Shown: positions 9,535-18,085 of the stretch, piece by piece
Layout of the letters: every line of letters begins with the position of its first letter
Position numbering within the stretch: the stretch's first letter is position 1
Assembly (NCBI RefSeq): GCF_016522505.1
Contig: NZ_JAEHOH010000003.1
Coordinates: forward strand, 1 to 64,000
From: Leucobacter chromiisoli
Lineage (GTDB): Bacteria > Actinomycetota > Actinomycetes > Actinomycetales > Microbacteriaceae
Length of the DNA: 64,000 nucleotides
Reading direction: 5' to 3'
Program-made: the position numbers and the translations under genes
Notes under the pieces: generated by a model
The model's database searches: none
What the model was told of the DNA's origin: nothing
Seen by the model: the letters and a program-made list of their open reading frames with translations, nothing else

Positions 9535-9554
9535 TAGGTAGATCAGTCTACCTA
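9535..9554. promoter_or_regulatory. Probable TetR operator
   Basis: A perfect 20-bp inverted repeat: TAGGTAGA, 4-bp spacer TCAG, TCTACCTA. Size and symmetry fit a TetR-family dimer site. It lies 68 bp upstream of the TetR start and overlaps a possible minus-strand -10 box (TAGTAT, 9531-9536), so binding would block transcription of the regulator-transporter pair. Confidence 0.75.
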
Positions 9555-9620
9555 TTATCGAGATCGGCGGAAGCCGCGTCGACTTGACCCCGGGAGGGTG
9601 CCGGGTTCTAAGGTCGAGGT

Positions 9621-10124
9621 ATGAGCGACGCACAGCACCTCCCGGAACGACATCTCGCCACGCAGGAGGCGTTCAAGGACGCGTTCCGGGAGCACCCGGC
9701 CGGCATCGCGCTCATCACGGCGGAGACGGCAGACGGGCCCGTGGGGCTGACGGCGTCGAGCGTCGCGTCGGTGGGGCTCGACCCGCTCGCCCTCGCGTTC
9801 TCGGTGACGCGGGCCACGGGCAGCGCCGGTGGCATCCTGAGCGCCCCCGGCTACGTCGTGCACCTGCTCTCGGCGAACAACATCGGGATCGCCGAGACCT
9901 TCGCGCGATCCGGCACCGAGCGCTTCACCGACGACCAGGGGTGGGAGCGCCTGCCGACGGGCGAGCCCTTCCTGCCGGCGGCGAGGGTGGCGCTGCGGTG
10001 CCGCACGATGCAGGCGATCCCCGTCGGCTCCTCATCGCTCGTGCTCGCCGAGGTGCTCGAAGTGATCCCGGGCGAGCCCGGCGCCGTGCTCGTGTACCAG
10101 GATCGCACCTTCCGCACGCTGTAG
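9621..10124 (+). CDS. Flavin reductase family protein (FMN-binding)
   Basis: A 167-aa split-barrel flavin-binding protein of the flavin reductase / HpaC type, which reduces FMN or FAD with NAD(P)H, usually for a partner monooxygenase. Family landmarks are the N-terminal HPAGIALITA, GLTASSVASVGLDPLALAF and a C-terminal VYQDRTFRTL. No partner oxygenase is adjacent, so its role is open. A TAAGGT box (9609-9614) stands 6 nt before the ATG, fitting a leaderless mRNA. It lies opposite the TetR gene across a 153-bp region holding the TetR operator. Confidence 0.88.
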   Translation: MSDAQHLPERHLATQEAFKDAFREHPAGIALITAETADGPVGLTASSVASVGLDPLALAFSVTRATGSAGGILSAPGYVVHLLSANNIGIAETFARSGTERFTDDQGWERLPTGEPFLPAARVALRCRTMQAIPVGSSSLVLAEVLEVIPGEPGAVLVYQDRTFRTL

Positions 10125-10238
10125 CGGGGAGCGGCGAGGGGAACGGAGAGCGGGGATCGCTGAGCGGCCCTCCGGTCGCGGTGCAGCAGCGCGCCGCCCT
10201 CCCGGCGAGCACTCATGCGCGCGATCTATGCTCGAGGC

Positions 10239-10847
10239 ATGTGGTTGCGACGCGCGTTCTACCGTTGGCTCTTCCCGGCCGCGATCGTGCTGCCGCTGTG
10301 GCTGCTGACGGGATGGGGCCTGTTCCGCGCCGGCGGGTGGGCCTTCCTGTGGGTGCTGTTCATCGCGATCCCGTCGGTGTTCGTCGGACAGCTCCTGCTC
10401 GCCCTCCTCGTCAGGGCCCGCCCGTCGGTGCGCGCGAGTGCCGCCGTGTCCTGGCTCGACGTCGCCGGTTTCTCGGTGTGGCACGTGCTCGTGGTGTTCG
10501 TCGGAATCTTCTCCGAGCGCTGGTTCCCGTTCGCGCTGAGCGGTGCGATCCTCGCCGCGCTCGGCCTCTTCTGGCTCTCGATCCGCCAGCTGCGGAGCGA
10601 GCTCCGCGACATGGGCGCCGCCGCGGGGTTCCCGAGGCCGTGGCAGGGTCCCGGCGCCGAGGCGGGGCCGACCCCCGGCGGCGGATCCGGGCGCATCAGG
10701 CCGGGCGAGGTGCTGATCGTCACCGACGTCGAACCGCGGGAACCGAGTGGTCGGGGCGAGTCGCCGAAGCCGGGCGCCGCGGGCGGCACGGGTGAGCCCG
10801 GCGAGCGGTCGCCGCACGATCCGGATCGGACGCGCGACGACCGCTGA
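10239..10847 (+). CDS. Hypothetical membrane protein
   Basis: I do not recognise this 202-aa protein. It has about four hydrophobic segments in its first 120 residues (starting AAIVLPLWLLTGWGLF) and a hydrophilic, Gly/Pro/Arg-rich tail of about 80 residues. I chose the ATG at 10239 because a TATGCT box (10227-10232) lies 6 nt upstream, fitting a leaderless transcript; an in-frame ATG at 10215 lies before that box. It stands alone between the flavin reductase and a phosphoribosyltransferase gene. Confidence 0.7.
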   Translation: MWLRRAFYRWLFPAAIVLPLWLLTGWGLFRAGGWAFLWVLFIAIPSVFVGQLLLALLVRARPSVRASAAVSWLDVAGFSVWHVLVVFVGIFSERWFPFALSGAILAALGLFWLSIRQLRSELRDMGAAAGFPRPWQGPGAEAGPTPGGGSGRIRPGEVLIVTDVEPREPSGRGESPKPGAAGGTGEPGERSPHDPDRTRDDR

Positions 10848-10981
10848 CGGCAGCGGGCGCGCCGGCCACCTCGCGGCCGCGGCGTTCACGTTCCGCGGCT
10901 GTGCGCTCTCCAAGGTACCCGCCGTACCATCCGAGGCACCTGTCGCGAACGCGGCCGGCGACAGCAGAGAGGAGCGGCACC

Positions 10982-11638
10982 GTGGAGAGATTTCGGGACC
11001 GGCGGGAGGCGGGTCGGATGCTCGGAGAGCGCCTCGCGCAGAATCCGCCCCCGAGCCCGGTCGTGCTGGGGTTGCCCCGCGGCGGCGTGCCCGTGGCCGA
11101 CGAGGTGGCGCGGACGCTGGGAGCGCCGCTCGATGTGCTCGTCGTACGCAAGCTCGGGGTGCCCGGGCGCGAGGAGGTCGCGATGGGGGCCGTGGGGGAG
11201 GAGGAAGCCACCGTGCTGAACCCCGACGTGATCGCCGTGATGGGCGTACCCGATGAGGAGCGCCGGCGCGTCGCGGAGCGGGAGCGCGCGGAGGTGAGGG
11301 AGCGCGTCGGCCGCTTCCGCGAGGGGCGCTCCGCGGTGCCCCTGACCGGGCGCGCGGCGATCGTCGTCGACGACGGCGTCGCGACCGGAGCGACCGCGCG
11401 AGCGGCCTGCCGGATCGCCCGCGCTCGGGGGGCCCGGCGCGTCGTGCTGGCCGTCCCGGTCGCGGCTCCCGATGCTCTGGCGGCGGTGCGGGAGGCGGGC
11501 GAGGCCGACGAGACGGTGTGCCTCGCGGCGCCGCGGAGCTTCATGTCCGTCGGCATGCACTACGCGGACTTCACCCAGACCGAGGACGCGGAGGCGATCG
11601 GGATCCTCCGGGCGCTCGGGGAGGGTCGCGGGGACTGA
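10982..11638 (+). CDS. Phosphoribosyltransferase domain protein
   Basis: A 218-aa protein with the type I phosphoribosyltransferase signature AIVVDDGVATGATARA (PRPP loop, about residues 123-138) and an N-terminal VVLGLPRGGVPVADEVA segment typical of the stand-alone PRTase family found in many actinobacteria and in fusions with hydrolases. The substrate is unknown; these are annotated only as PRT-domain proteins. The GTG start has AGAGGAG 7 nt upstream; a longer in-frame extension to 10901 is less likely because it has no ribosome site. The arsC-chrA pair follows after 148 bp. Confidence 0.85.
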   Translation: MERFRDRREAGRMLGERLAQNPPPSPVVLGLPRGGVPVADEVARTLGAPLDVLVVRKLGVPGREEVAMGAVGEEEATVLNPDVIAVMGVPDEERRRVAERERAEVRERVGRFREGRSAVPLTGRAAIVVDDGVATGATARAACRIARARGARRVVLAVPVAAPDALAAVREAGEADETVCLAAPRSFMSVGMHYADFTQTEDAEAIGILRALGEGRGD

Positions 11639-11736
11639 CGTGCGGTCGCCGACGCGGCGAGGGTGAACGACCGGTGAACGCCGTCCCTCCCGCTTGCACC
11701 GAGCGGCGACCATGCCCAGACTGGAAGCATGCCGAA

Positions 11737-11766
11737 TCGGTCGGCTGCGCCAGCGCTGCCGACCGA
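11737..11766. promoter_or_regulatory. Inverted repeat upstream of arsC
   Basis: A 9-bp perfect inverted repeat (TCGGTCGGC at 11737-11745, GCCGACCGA at 11758-11766); the 12 nt between can add a further 4 pairs after one mismatch. It ends 20 nt before the arsC ATG, so it could be an operator or an mRNA hairpin affecting arsC translation. No ArsR gene is adjacent to this pair. Confidence 0.45.
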
Positions 11767-11786
11767 CCGAGAGAAGCGAACGCACC

Positions 11787-12194
11787 ATGACCGAGCCGAA
11801 GCCCTCCGTGCTGTTCGTCTGCGTCCACAACGCCGGGCGCTCCCAGATGGCGGCGGGCTACCTCCGCCGTCTCGCGGGAGACCGCATCGAGGTGCGCTCC
11901 GCCGGGTCGCTCCCCGCAGACCGGATCAACCCCGTGGCGATCGAGGCGATGCGGGAGGAGGGCATCGACATCGCGGCCGAGCAGCCCCGGGTGCTCACCG
12001 ACGCGGCCGTCGAGGCCTCCGACGTCGTGGTCACGATGGGGTGCGGCGATGCCTGTCCGTTCTTCCCGGGCACGCGGTACGAGGACTGGGCGCTCGAGGA
12101 TCCGGCGGGGCTGGGCATCGCCGCCATACGGCCGATCCGGGACGAGATCCGGAAGCGCGTCGAGGCCCTCGTCGCCGAGCTGCTGCCCCGATGA
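11787..12194 (+). CDS. arsC: Arsenate reductase (low-molecular-weight phosphatase fold)
   Basis: A 135-aa member of the low-molecular-weight tyrosine phosphatase / arsenate reductase family. The P-loop CVHNAGRSQ places the nucleophile at Cys12, and GCGDACP gives two more cysteines (86, 90) matching the resolving region of arsenate reductases, with Asp in YEDW as general acid. Actinobacterial members of this type usually use mycothiol; that is inference here. The stop overlaps the chrA start by 4 bp (ATGA, 12191-12194), so the two oxyanion genes are coupled. GAGAAG lies upstream of the ATG. Confidence 0.85.
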   Translation: MTEPKPSVLFVCVHNAGRSQMAAGYLRRLAGDRIEVRSAGSLPADRINPVAIEAMREEGIDIAAEQPRVLTDAAVEASDVVVTMGCGDACPFFPGTRYEDWALEDPAGLGIAAIRPIRDEIRKRVEALVAELLPR

Positions 12195-13411
12195 GGCCGG
12201 CCTCGGCCCCGCCGCGCGGCAGCGCGCTCGAGGTCCTCCGCGTCTTCCTCGCACTGGGCGTCACGTCCTTCGGAGGGCCCGTCGCGCACCTCGGCTACTT
12301 CCGCGAGGAGCTCGTGGCGCGACGCCGATGGGTGAGCGAACCGCAGTACGCCGAGCTCGTGGCGCTCTGCCAGTTCCTTCCCGGTCCCGCCTCGAGCCAG
12401 GTGGGTTTCGCCCTCGGCCTCATCCGCGCCGGAGGCCTCGGCGCCCTCGCGGCGTGGGCCGCGTTCACGCTGCCGTCGGCGCTGCTGATGGTGCTGTTCG
12501 CGATCGGCGCGGTCTCCCTCGACGGCCCCGTCGGCCAGGGCGTGCTCGCGGGGCTCAAGTGCGTCGCGGTGGCGGTCGTCGCGCACGCGGTCTGGGGGAT
12601 GGCCCGCACACTGACTCCCGACCTCCGCCGCCTCGTCATCGCGGCGGTCGCCGCGGCGCTCGCACTGCTGCTGCCGGGCAACCTCGGGCAGATCGCGGCG
12701 ATCCTCCTGGGCCTCGCGGCCGGCGCCCTCCTGTGCCGGCGCGCCGTTCCCGAGGTCGCGGAACCGCTGGACGTGCGCGTCTCCCGCCGGGTCGCGCTCG
12801 CGGCGCTGGCCCTGTTCGGACTGCTGCTCGGGGCGCTGCCGATCCTCGCCCGTGCCGGGCACGAGATCTGGGCAGGTATCGCCGACGCCTTCTTCCGGGC
12901 CGGTGCACTCGTCTTCGGCGGCGGTCACGTCGTGCTCCCGCTGCTGCAGGCCGAGCCGATGATCGCCGACGCGGTGGGGCGCGAGCAGTTCCTCGCGGGA
13001 TACGGGGCGGCGCAGGCGGTCCCCGGGCCGCTGTTCACCTTCGCCGCCTACCTGGGCTTCGAGATGGGTCCCGGCGGGGCCGCGCCGATGACCGCCCTCC
13101 TGTCCCTCGTCGCGGTGTTCCTGCCCGGGATCCTGCTGCTGCTCGGGGCGCTGCCGTTCTGGAACCGCCTGCGCGCGAGCGCCGCCGTGCGGTCGGCGAT
13201 GGCCGGCGCGAACGCCGCGGTGGTCGGGATACTCGGGGCGGCGCTGTGGACGCCGGTCATCACCTCGGGGATCACCGGCCCGGCCTCCCTCCTCATCGCC
13301 TCGGGTTGCCTCGCGCTGCTCGTCGTGTGGCGGCTCCCCGCCTGGATCGCCGTCGCGGCCGGCGCCGCGTGCGGAGCGGCCGCCGGCCTGCTCGTCCCCG
13401 GATGGATCTGA
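12191..13411 (+). CDS. chrA: Chromate transporter (ChrA family)
   Basis: A long-chain chromate ion transporter (406 aa) with two homologous halves, each starting with the family motif: FLALGVTSFGGPVAHLGYF near residue 17 and FFRAGALVFGGGHVVLPLL near residue 236. Members export chromate, probably in exchange with protons. Ten to twelve hydrophobic segments are visible. Its ATG overlaps the arsC stop by 4 bp, suggesting a small metal-oxyanion resistance unit. It converges on nhaA with 30 bp between stops. Confidence 0.92.
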   Translation: MRPASAPPRGSALEVLRVFLALGVTSFGGPVAHLGYFREELVARRRWVSEPQYAELVALCQFLPGPASSQVGFALGLIRAGGLGALAAWAAFTLPSALLMVLFAIGAVSLDGPVGQGVLAGLKCVAVAVVAHAVWGMARTLTPDLRRLVIAAVAAALALLLPGNLGQIAAILLGLAAGALLCRRAVPEVAEPLDVRVSRRVALAALALFGLLLGALPILARAGHEIWAGIADAFFRAGALVFGGGHVVLPLLQAEPMIADAVGREQFLAGYGAAQAVPGPLFTFAAYLGFEMGPGGAAPMTALLSLVAVFLPGILLLLGALPFWNRLRASAAVRSAMAGANAAVVGILGAALWTPVITSGITGPASLLIASGCLALLVVWRLPAWIAVAAGAACGAAAGLLVPGWI

Positions 13412-13441
13412 CGCCGGCCGGCCGCTCCGCACGATCCGGCG

Positions 13442-14764
13442 CTAGCGGTCTCCCTGGAACACGTCGGGGATCCCGTCGCCGTCCGCATCGACGGCGTCGC
13501 GCTCGCGGATCCGCCGATACCGGCGATTGCGGGCGCCCAGCAGGAGGGCCGCGCCGAGCGCCGCGAGAACCGAGGCCGTGAGGACGGCGACCTTCGCGTA
13601 GGCGTGCTCCGGTGATCCCGCGGCGAAGCTCAGCTCGGCCACGAGCAGTGACACCGTGAAGCCGATGCCGGCGAGCAGGCCGACCCCGATCATGTCGACC
13701 CAGCGCAGCTCGGGGTCGAGGCGGCTGCGCGTGAGCTTCGTCATCAGCCAGGTGGTGAGGACGATGCCGATCGGCTTGCCGAGCACGAGCGCGGCCACGA
13801 TGGCGAAGGTGAGCGGGTGGGTGGCCGCCGTGCGGATCCCGTCCCAGCCGCCGACCGAGACGCCCGCCGCGAAGAAGGCGAAGACCGGCACCGCGAAACC
13901 CGCGGAGAGCGGCCGGAAGCGGTGCTCGAACTCCTCGGCGAGCCCCGGGCGATGCCGTGCCTCTTCGCGCACGGCCCGGCGGTGCAGCACCGGGACGGTG
14001 AAGCCGAGGAGCACGCCCGCGATCGTCGCGTGGATGCCGGAGGCGTGCATGAGCGCCCAGGCGACTCCGCCGATCGGCAGCAGAATCGCCCAGGCGGCGA
14101 AAGGGCGGAGCCCGAAGAAGTCCCGGTATCGCTGCGCGATGAGGCCGTAGAGCGCGATCGTCGCGAAGGAGAGCAGCAGCGGGACCACCGCGATGCTGTC
14201 GGTGTAGAAGAGCGCGATGATGCTGATCGCGAGCAGGTCGTCGACGACCGCCAGCGTGAGGAGGAAGATGCGCAGCGCGCTCGGCAGGTGCGAGCCGATG
14301 ATCGCGAGCACGGCGACGGCGAACGCGATGTCGGTGGCCGTCGGGATCGCCCACCCCTGGCGCAGCTCGGGCTGCTGCCAGGCGATGCCGGTGTAGATGA
14401 GCGCGGGCACGAGCACCCCGCCCGCCGCCGCGGCGATCGGCATGATCGCCGTGCTGAACTTCCTCAGGTCGCCCGCGACGAACTCGCGCTTGAGCTCCAG
14501 GCCGACGAGGAAGAAGAAGATCGCGAGCAGGCCGTCGGCGGCCCACGCCCCGAGGCTGAGCCGCAGATGCCAGGGCTCGTAGCCGACCTCGAAGTCGCGG
14601 AGCGCGAAGTAGGAGTCGGCGAGCGGCGAGTTCGCCCAGACGAGGGCGACCAGCGCGGCAGCGACGAGGAGGAGGCCGCCCACGGTCTCCTTGCGGAGGA
14701 TCTCTCCGATGCGTCGAGCCTCGGCGAAGGAGCCGTAGGCGGGGAAGGTGCGGGGTGAGTTCAC
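13442..14764 (-). CDS. nhaA: Na+/H+ antiporter NhaA with a calcium-loop-like tail
   Basis: Sodium/proton antiporter (440 aa, about 12 helices). Key residues are present: Asp145 in TATDIAF and the ion-binding pair Asp175-Asp176 in LAVVDDLLA. The start is taken as GTG at 14764, with GGAGG 10 nt upstream; an in-frame extension to 14869 lacks hydrophobic content. After the last helix comes a basic linker ([12 protein letters not shown]) and then DADGDGIPD (426-434), which resembles the Asp-rich calcium loop of dockerin or thrombospondin type 3 repeats and is not part of normal NhaA. Confidence 0.93.
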   Translation of the reverse strand: MNSPRTFPAYGSFAEARRIGEILRKETVGGLLLVAAALVALVWANSPLADSYFALRDFEVGYEPWHLRLSLGAWAADGLLAIFFFLVGLELKREFVAGDLRKFSTAIMPIAAAAGGVLVPALIYTGIAWQQPELRQGWAIPTATDIAFAVAVLAIIGSHLPSALRIFLLTLAVVDDLLAISIIALFYTDSIAVVPLLLSFATIALYGLIAQRYRDFFGLRPFAAWAILLPIGGVAWALMHASGIHATIAGVLLGFTVPVLHRRAVREEARHRPGLAEEFEHRFRPLSAGFAVPVFAFFAAGVSVGGWDGIRTAATHPLTFAIVAALVLGKPIGIVLTTWLMTKLTRSRLDPELRWVDMIGVGLLAGIGFTVSLLVAELSFAAGSPEHAYAKVAVLTASVLAALGAALLLGARNRRYRRIRERDAVDADGDGIPDVFQGDR

Positions 14765-14911
14765 GGGGTCGGGGCCTCCAGGGTCGGGGATAGCGTCGTC
14801 GTCTCGCCGACCAGACTTCCCGGCACACCAGCCGCAGCTGCGGGCGGTTCCGCAGAGCGACCCCCTCATCCTATGCGTTCCGCCGGCCGCGGCGGTACGC
14901 GGCCGAGGCGC

Positions 14912-16264
14912 TCACCCCGAGATCGGAGGCTCGCCGGCCGCTCGGTCGAAGCGGGAGTAGGTGAGCCGGCGCAGCAGCGCTTCCGCGGGCCCGCGCGCGC
15001 CGCGCCGCTCGAGCATGACGGCGAGCGCCACGGAGAGGAGCCAGACGGCGAGGGCGATCGCGAAGGCGGCGGCCGTGCCGATCCGGGATCCGAGGCCGAA
15101 GCCCCAGGCGGCGAGCAGGGGTGCGAAGACGACCGACTGCAGCAGGTAGCAGCTCAGCGATCGCCTCCCGACGGCGGCGATCGCCCGCACGCCCGCGGGG
15201 GAGCGGCCGCGCAGGCGGACCCCGAGCGCCCCGAAGAGCGCGGCGTACCCCACCCCTCCGGCCACCCCGGCGAGCTGGTCGAGCGGCATGAGGCCCCACG
15301 CCACCGGTTCGAGGGCGGGCAGCACGCCGAGGTGGATCAGCGCCGGGGGAGCGGCGCCCAGCGTGCCGATGGCGAGACCCCATGCGGCGACGGCTCCGAG
15401 GCGGATGCGTGATCCCGGGACCTCGAGCCACCGGTGCCGAGCGGCGAGCCAGCCGAGCAGGATGCAGGCCGGTACGAGCAGGGCGAGGACCGTCGCGGGA
15501 GTCGCGACGAGCCACAGGCCGATGCGGACGAGCAGCGCCCAGCCGTACCCGGGGATGCCGTTGAGGAGATCGGCGTTGCTCAGGTCGCCGAAGCCGCCGG
15601 CCCCGTCGCCCGTGCCCGCGCCAGCGATCAGGGCCTGCGCCTCGGGCGGGAGGAGCAGGCCGACCGCCGCCGCTGCCGCGAGCGAGAGCAGCACCGCCAC
15701 CGAGAACAGGCCGAGCAGTATCCAGGCCGTGATCCTCACCGCCCGGTCGGATCGCCAGAACAGCGCCGCCGTCAGCACGAGGCCCGCGAGCCCGTACGCT
15801 CCGAGGATGTCGCCCGCGAACAGCAGGGCCGCGTGCGCGAAGCCGAAGGCGAGCAGCCACCAGTGACGGCGCCAGAGCATGCTCCGCACGGCCTCGGGCC
15901 GCACGCCCCGGACGTGCCGAGACATGGCGAACTGCACCATGCCGTAGCCGAAGAGGAAGGCGAACAGGGGATAGATGCGCGCGTCGACGAAGAGGATCCC
16001 GATCACGGAGAGCACCAGATCGATCCCATCGCCGTCGACGGGGTGGTTGGTGTACAGCGGGGTGTCGTGCCCCCAGAGGTACACGGAGACATTGGCCACG
16101 GCGATGAGCAGCAGCATGAGCCCGCGCGCGAGGTCGGGCGCGAGGGCCCGCGGGGCGGCAGCTCCCGGAGTGGTGGATGTCGGGGCGGAGGGTGTCGGGG
16201 CGGTGGACGCCGGAGTTGCGGATGTGGGAACGGGCGTCGGAGCGTCGGGTGTCGAGGCGGGCAT
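14912..16264 (-). CDS. DUF418-type membrane protein
   Basis: A 450-aa membrane protein with about ten hydrophobic segments. The pattern APDLARGLMLLLIAVANVS near the start, FLFGYGMVQF in the middle and GRRSLSCYLLQSVVF before the C-terminal helices matches DUF418/YeiB-like proteins, whose function is not established. The first 40 residues are a Pro/Thr/Ser/Ala-rich low-complexity stretch. I chose the ATG at 16264, with GAGGGAGA just upstream. It diverges from the ArsR gene across about 200 bp. Confidence 0.83.
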   Translation of the reverse strand: MPASTPDAPTPVPTSATPASTAPTPSAPTSTTPGAAAPRALAPDLARGLMLLLIAVANVSVYLWGHDTPLYTNHPVDGDGIDLVLSVIGILFVDARIYPLFAFLFGYGMVQFAMSRHVRGVRPEAVRSMLWRRHWWLLAFGFAHAALLFAGDILGAYGLAGLVLTAALFWRSDRAVRITAWILLGLFSVAVLLSLAAAAAVGLLLPPEAQALIAGAGTGDGAGGFGDLSNADLLNGIPGYGWALLVRIGLWLVATPATVLALLVPACILLGWLAARHRWLEVPGSRIRLGAVAAWGLAIGTLGAAPPALIHLGVLPALEPVAWGLMPLDQLAGVAGGVGYAALFGALGVRLRGRSPAGVRAIAAVGRRSLSCYLLQSVVFAPLLAAWGFGLGSRIGTAAAFAIALAVWLLSVALAVMLERRGARGPAEALLRRLTYSRFDRAAGEPPISG

Positions 16265-16431
16265 CGATCTCCCTCGGGTCGGTGCGCGGATGCGGTGCTG
16301 AAGACGGAGCGCTTCCACGCTAGCGAAGGTGTACCGGCTCCGCACTCTCGTCGATCCCACGCACCCGGGCACGGTCGCGCCTCGGGCGCACTCCGCTCAA
16401 GCCTCGGCCGTATACCGGCCACCCGCCGCCC

Positions 16432-16459
16432 TTGACATTTGCCCATATGGGCATATGAT
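16432..16459 (+). promoter_or_regulatory. Promoter with embedded operator for the ArsR-type gene
   Basis: A consensus sigma-70-type promoter: TTGACA (16432-16437), 16-bp spacer, TATGAT (16454-16459), 7 bp before the ATG of the regulator. The spacer between the boxes consists of t,t followed by TGCCCATATGGGCA (16440-16453), a perfect 14-bp palindrome. A repressor bound there would cover the promoter, so this is the likely autoregulatory site of the ArsR protein. The transcript would be leaderless or nearly so. Confidence 0.8.
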
Positions 16460-16466
16460 CGGTGTC

Positions 16467-16808
16467 ATGGCACGAGCAGCTACGACGTCGGATGCGTTCA
16501 ACGCGATCGCCGAGCCGCAACGGCGCGAGATCCTCGTCCGATTGCAGGGGGGCGAGCGGGCGGTGGGGGAGTTGGCCCTGGAGCTCGGGATGACCCAGCC
16601 CCAGGCGTCCAAACACCTCCGCGTTCTTCGCGAGGTCGGGCTGGTGCAGGTGCGTGGCGCGGGCAAGCAGCGCCTGTACGAGCTGGATGCCGGCGGGCTC
16701 CTGCCGGTGCGGGAGTGGCTTGGCGGCTTCGAACGGTTCTGGAACGAGAGCTTCGACCGCTTGAGCGAGTACGTCCAGGGCCTGGATCGACCTCGGCGGG
16801 GGGAGTAG
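16467..16808 (+). CDS. ArsR-family winged-helix regulator
   Basis: A 113-aa winged-helix repressor. The sequence FNAIAEPQRREILVRL, then LALELGMTQPQASKHLRVLREVGLVQVR (wing at about 58-70), is typical of the ArsR subgroup paired with AHSA1/SRPBCC genes. There is no cysteine metal site, so it is probably not a metal sensor. It looks intact, while the two genes that follow in the same direction are broken. A strong promoter containing a 14-bp palindrome lies directly upstream. Confidence 0.9.
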   Translation: MARAATTSDAFNAIAEPQRREILVRLQGGERAVGELALELGMTQPQASKHLRVLREVGLVQVRGAGKQRLYELDAGGLLPVREWLGGFERFWNESFDRLSEYVQGLDRPRRGE

Positions 16809-16811
16809 TCC

Positions 16812-17281
16812 ATGCATGGAACGGCCGACCGCGAGATCGTGGTCTCACGCGTCATCGATGCCCCGCGAGAGCTCGTCTTCGAGGCCTTCACCGACGTTCG
16901 GCACCTCTCGCGATGGTGGGGGCCCGAGGGGTTCACCACGACGACCCGATCATTCGAGTTCAGGGTCGGAGGGAGTGGAGCTTCATGATGCACGGCCCCG
17001 ACGGCACCCACTACCCGGAGTGGATCCTCTGGCGCGAGATCGTCCCGCCCGAGCGGATCGCGATGCTGCACGGGGAGTTCCGCGACGACCCGAACGCCTT
17101 CGACTCGTTCCTGAGCTTCCATCGGCTGGGAGAGGGGACCCGGATCGTGATGCGCACGGTGTTCCCCACGAAGGAGCTCCGGGACGAAGCGGTGGAGCGG
17201 TATCGGGCGATCGAGGGCGGCCGGCAGACGCTGAGCAGCCTCGCGGCCTACGTCGCCGAGATCTCGGATACCGGCCGGTAG
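16812..17281 (+). pseudogene. SRPBCC/AHSA1-domain protein, broken by a frameshift
   Basis: The first frame from the ATG at 16812 reads as a normal AHSA1 N-terminus (RVIDAPRELVFEAFTD, then RWWGPEGFTTTT, FEFRVGG) and stops at 16986-16988. The rest of the domain (WSFMMHGPDGTHYPEW to the TAG at 17279-17281) continues in another frame. Adding one base in the G-rich run near 16968-16976 would restore one reading frame of about 157 codons, so a single-base deletion broke the gene. It follows the ArsR gene by 3 bp and was surely its operon partner. Relatives bind hydrophobic ligands in a helix-grip fold. Confidence 0.88.
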
Positions 17282-17298
17282 CAGAGCAAGGAGTCATC

Positions 17299-17958
17299 AT
17301 CTCACTCGTCCGCGTTCACAATTTCTCCGTCTCGCTCGACGGCTTCGGCGTCGGCGAGGGGCAGCGCCTGGAGGAGCCGTTCGGCCATGCCGGAACCCGG
17401 CTGCTCGAGTGGGCCATTCCGACCCGCACGTTCACGGAGATGGGCTTCCATGGCGAGCAGGAGGGGACCGTCGGCATCGACGAGGCCTTCGCGAGTCGCT
17501 GGAACACCGGTATCGGTGCCGAGATCATGGGGCGCAACAAGTTCGCGCCCGAGTCGGGGCGGTGGCCGGATGAGGAGTGGAGGGGATGGTGGGGCGAGGA
17601 CCCGCCCTTTCGCACCCCGGTCGTCGTGCTCACCCATCACCCGCGACCGCCGCTCGAGCTCGACGGCGGGACCACCTTCTACTTCGTCGACGCCGATCCC
17701 GCCGAGGCGCTGACCCGAGCTCGCGAGCTCGCCGGGGAACTCGATGTCCGGATCGGCGGCGGCGCCACGATCATCCGCGAGTTCCTGCGCGCTGACCTGG
17801 TCGACGAGATGCACGTCGCCGTCGTGCCGATCGTCCTCGGTTGAGGCGAGCGGCTCTGGGACGGGCTGGAGGGCCTGGAACGGCGTTTCCGCATCGAGGC
17901 CGTCGTCTCGCCGAGCGGGGTCGTTCACATGATGTTCTCTCGCCGCCGCGATCGGTGA
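17299..17958 (+). pseudogene. RibD-C/dihydrofolate reductase-like protein, start lost and nonsense mutation
   Basis: Matches the RibD C-terminal (DHFR-like) family: SLVRVHNFSVSLDGFG, then GIGAEIMGRNKF, RTPVVVLTHHPRPP and DVRIGGGATIIREFL. Two lesions are visible. First, AAGGAG (17288-17293) is followed at the right distance by ATC (17299) and not ATG, with no nearby in-frame start. Second, TGA at 17842-17844 interrupts PIVLG-stop-GERLWDGLEGLE, where the family has Arg; CGA to TGA is one transition. Reading on gives the normal C-terminus to 17958. Third gene of the decayed ArsR cassette. Confidence 0.87.
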
Positions 17959-18085
17959 TCGAAGGGGGTTATTGGGGTGGTGAGGGAGACCGCCCTCGAG
18001 CTAATCTGACATAATATAGATTATCGACGAACAGACGAAAGCGGCAGCCGTACCGCGACGAATCGTTGTCGCCGTACCGCTTCGA

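Noticed and set aside
16968-16988. Programmed frameshift in the AHSA1 gene
   Set aside because: No slippery heptamer with downstream structure was seen, and AHSA1 proteins are not known to use frameshifting. The neighbour is also decayed.
17842-17844. TGA as a selenocysteine codon
   Set aside because: The family has Arg here, not Cys, no SECIS-like hairpin is obvious, and the gene also lacks a start codon; nonsense mutation is simpler.
18001-18030. AT-rich patch as a promoter for a plus-strand gene
   Set aside because: No gene follows on either strand within reach; recorded only as part of the gene-free region.
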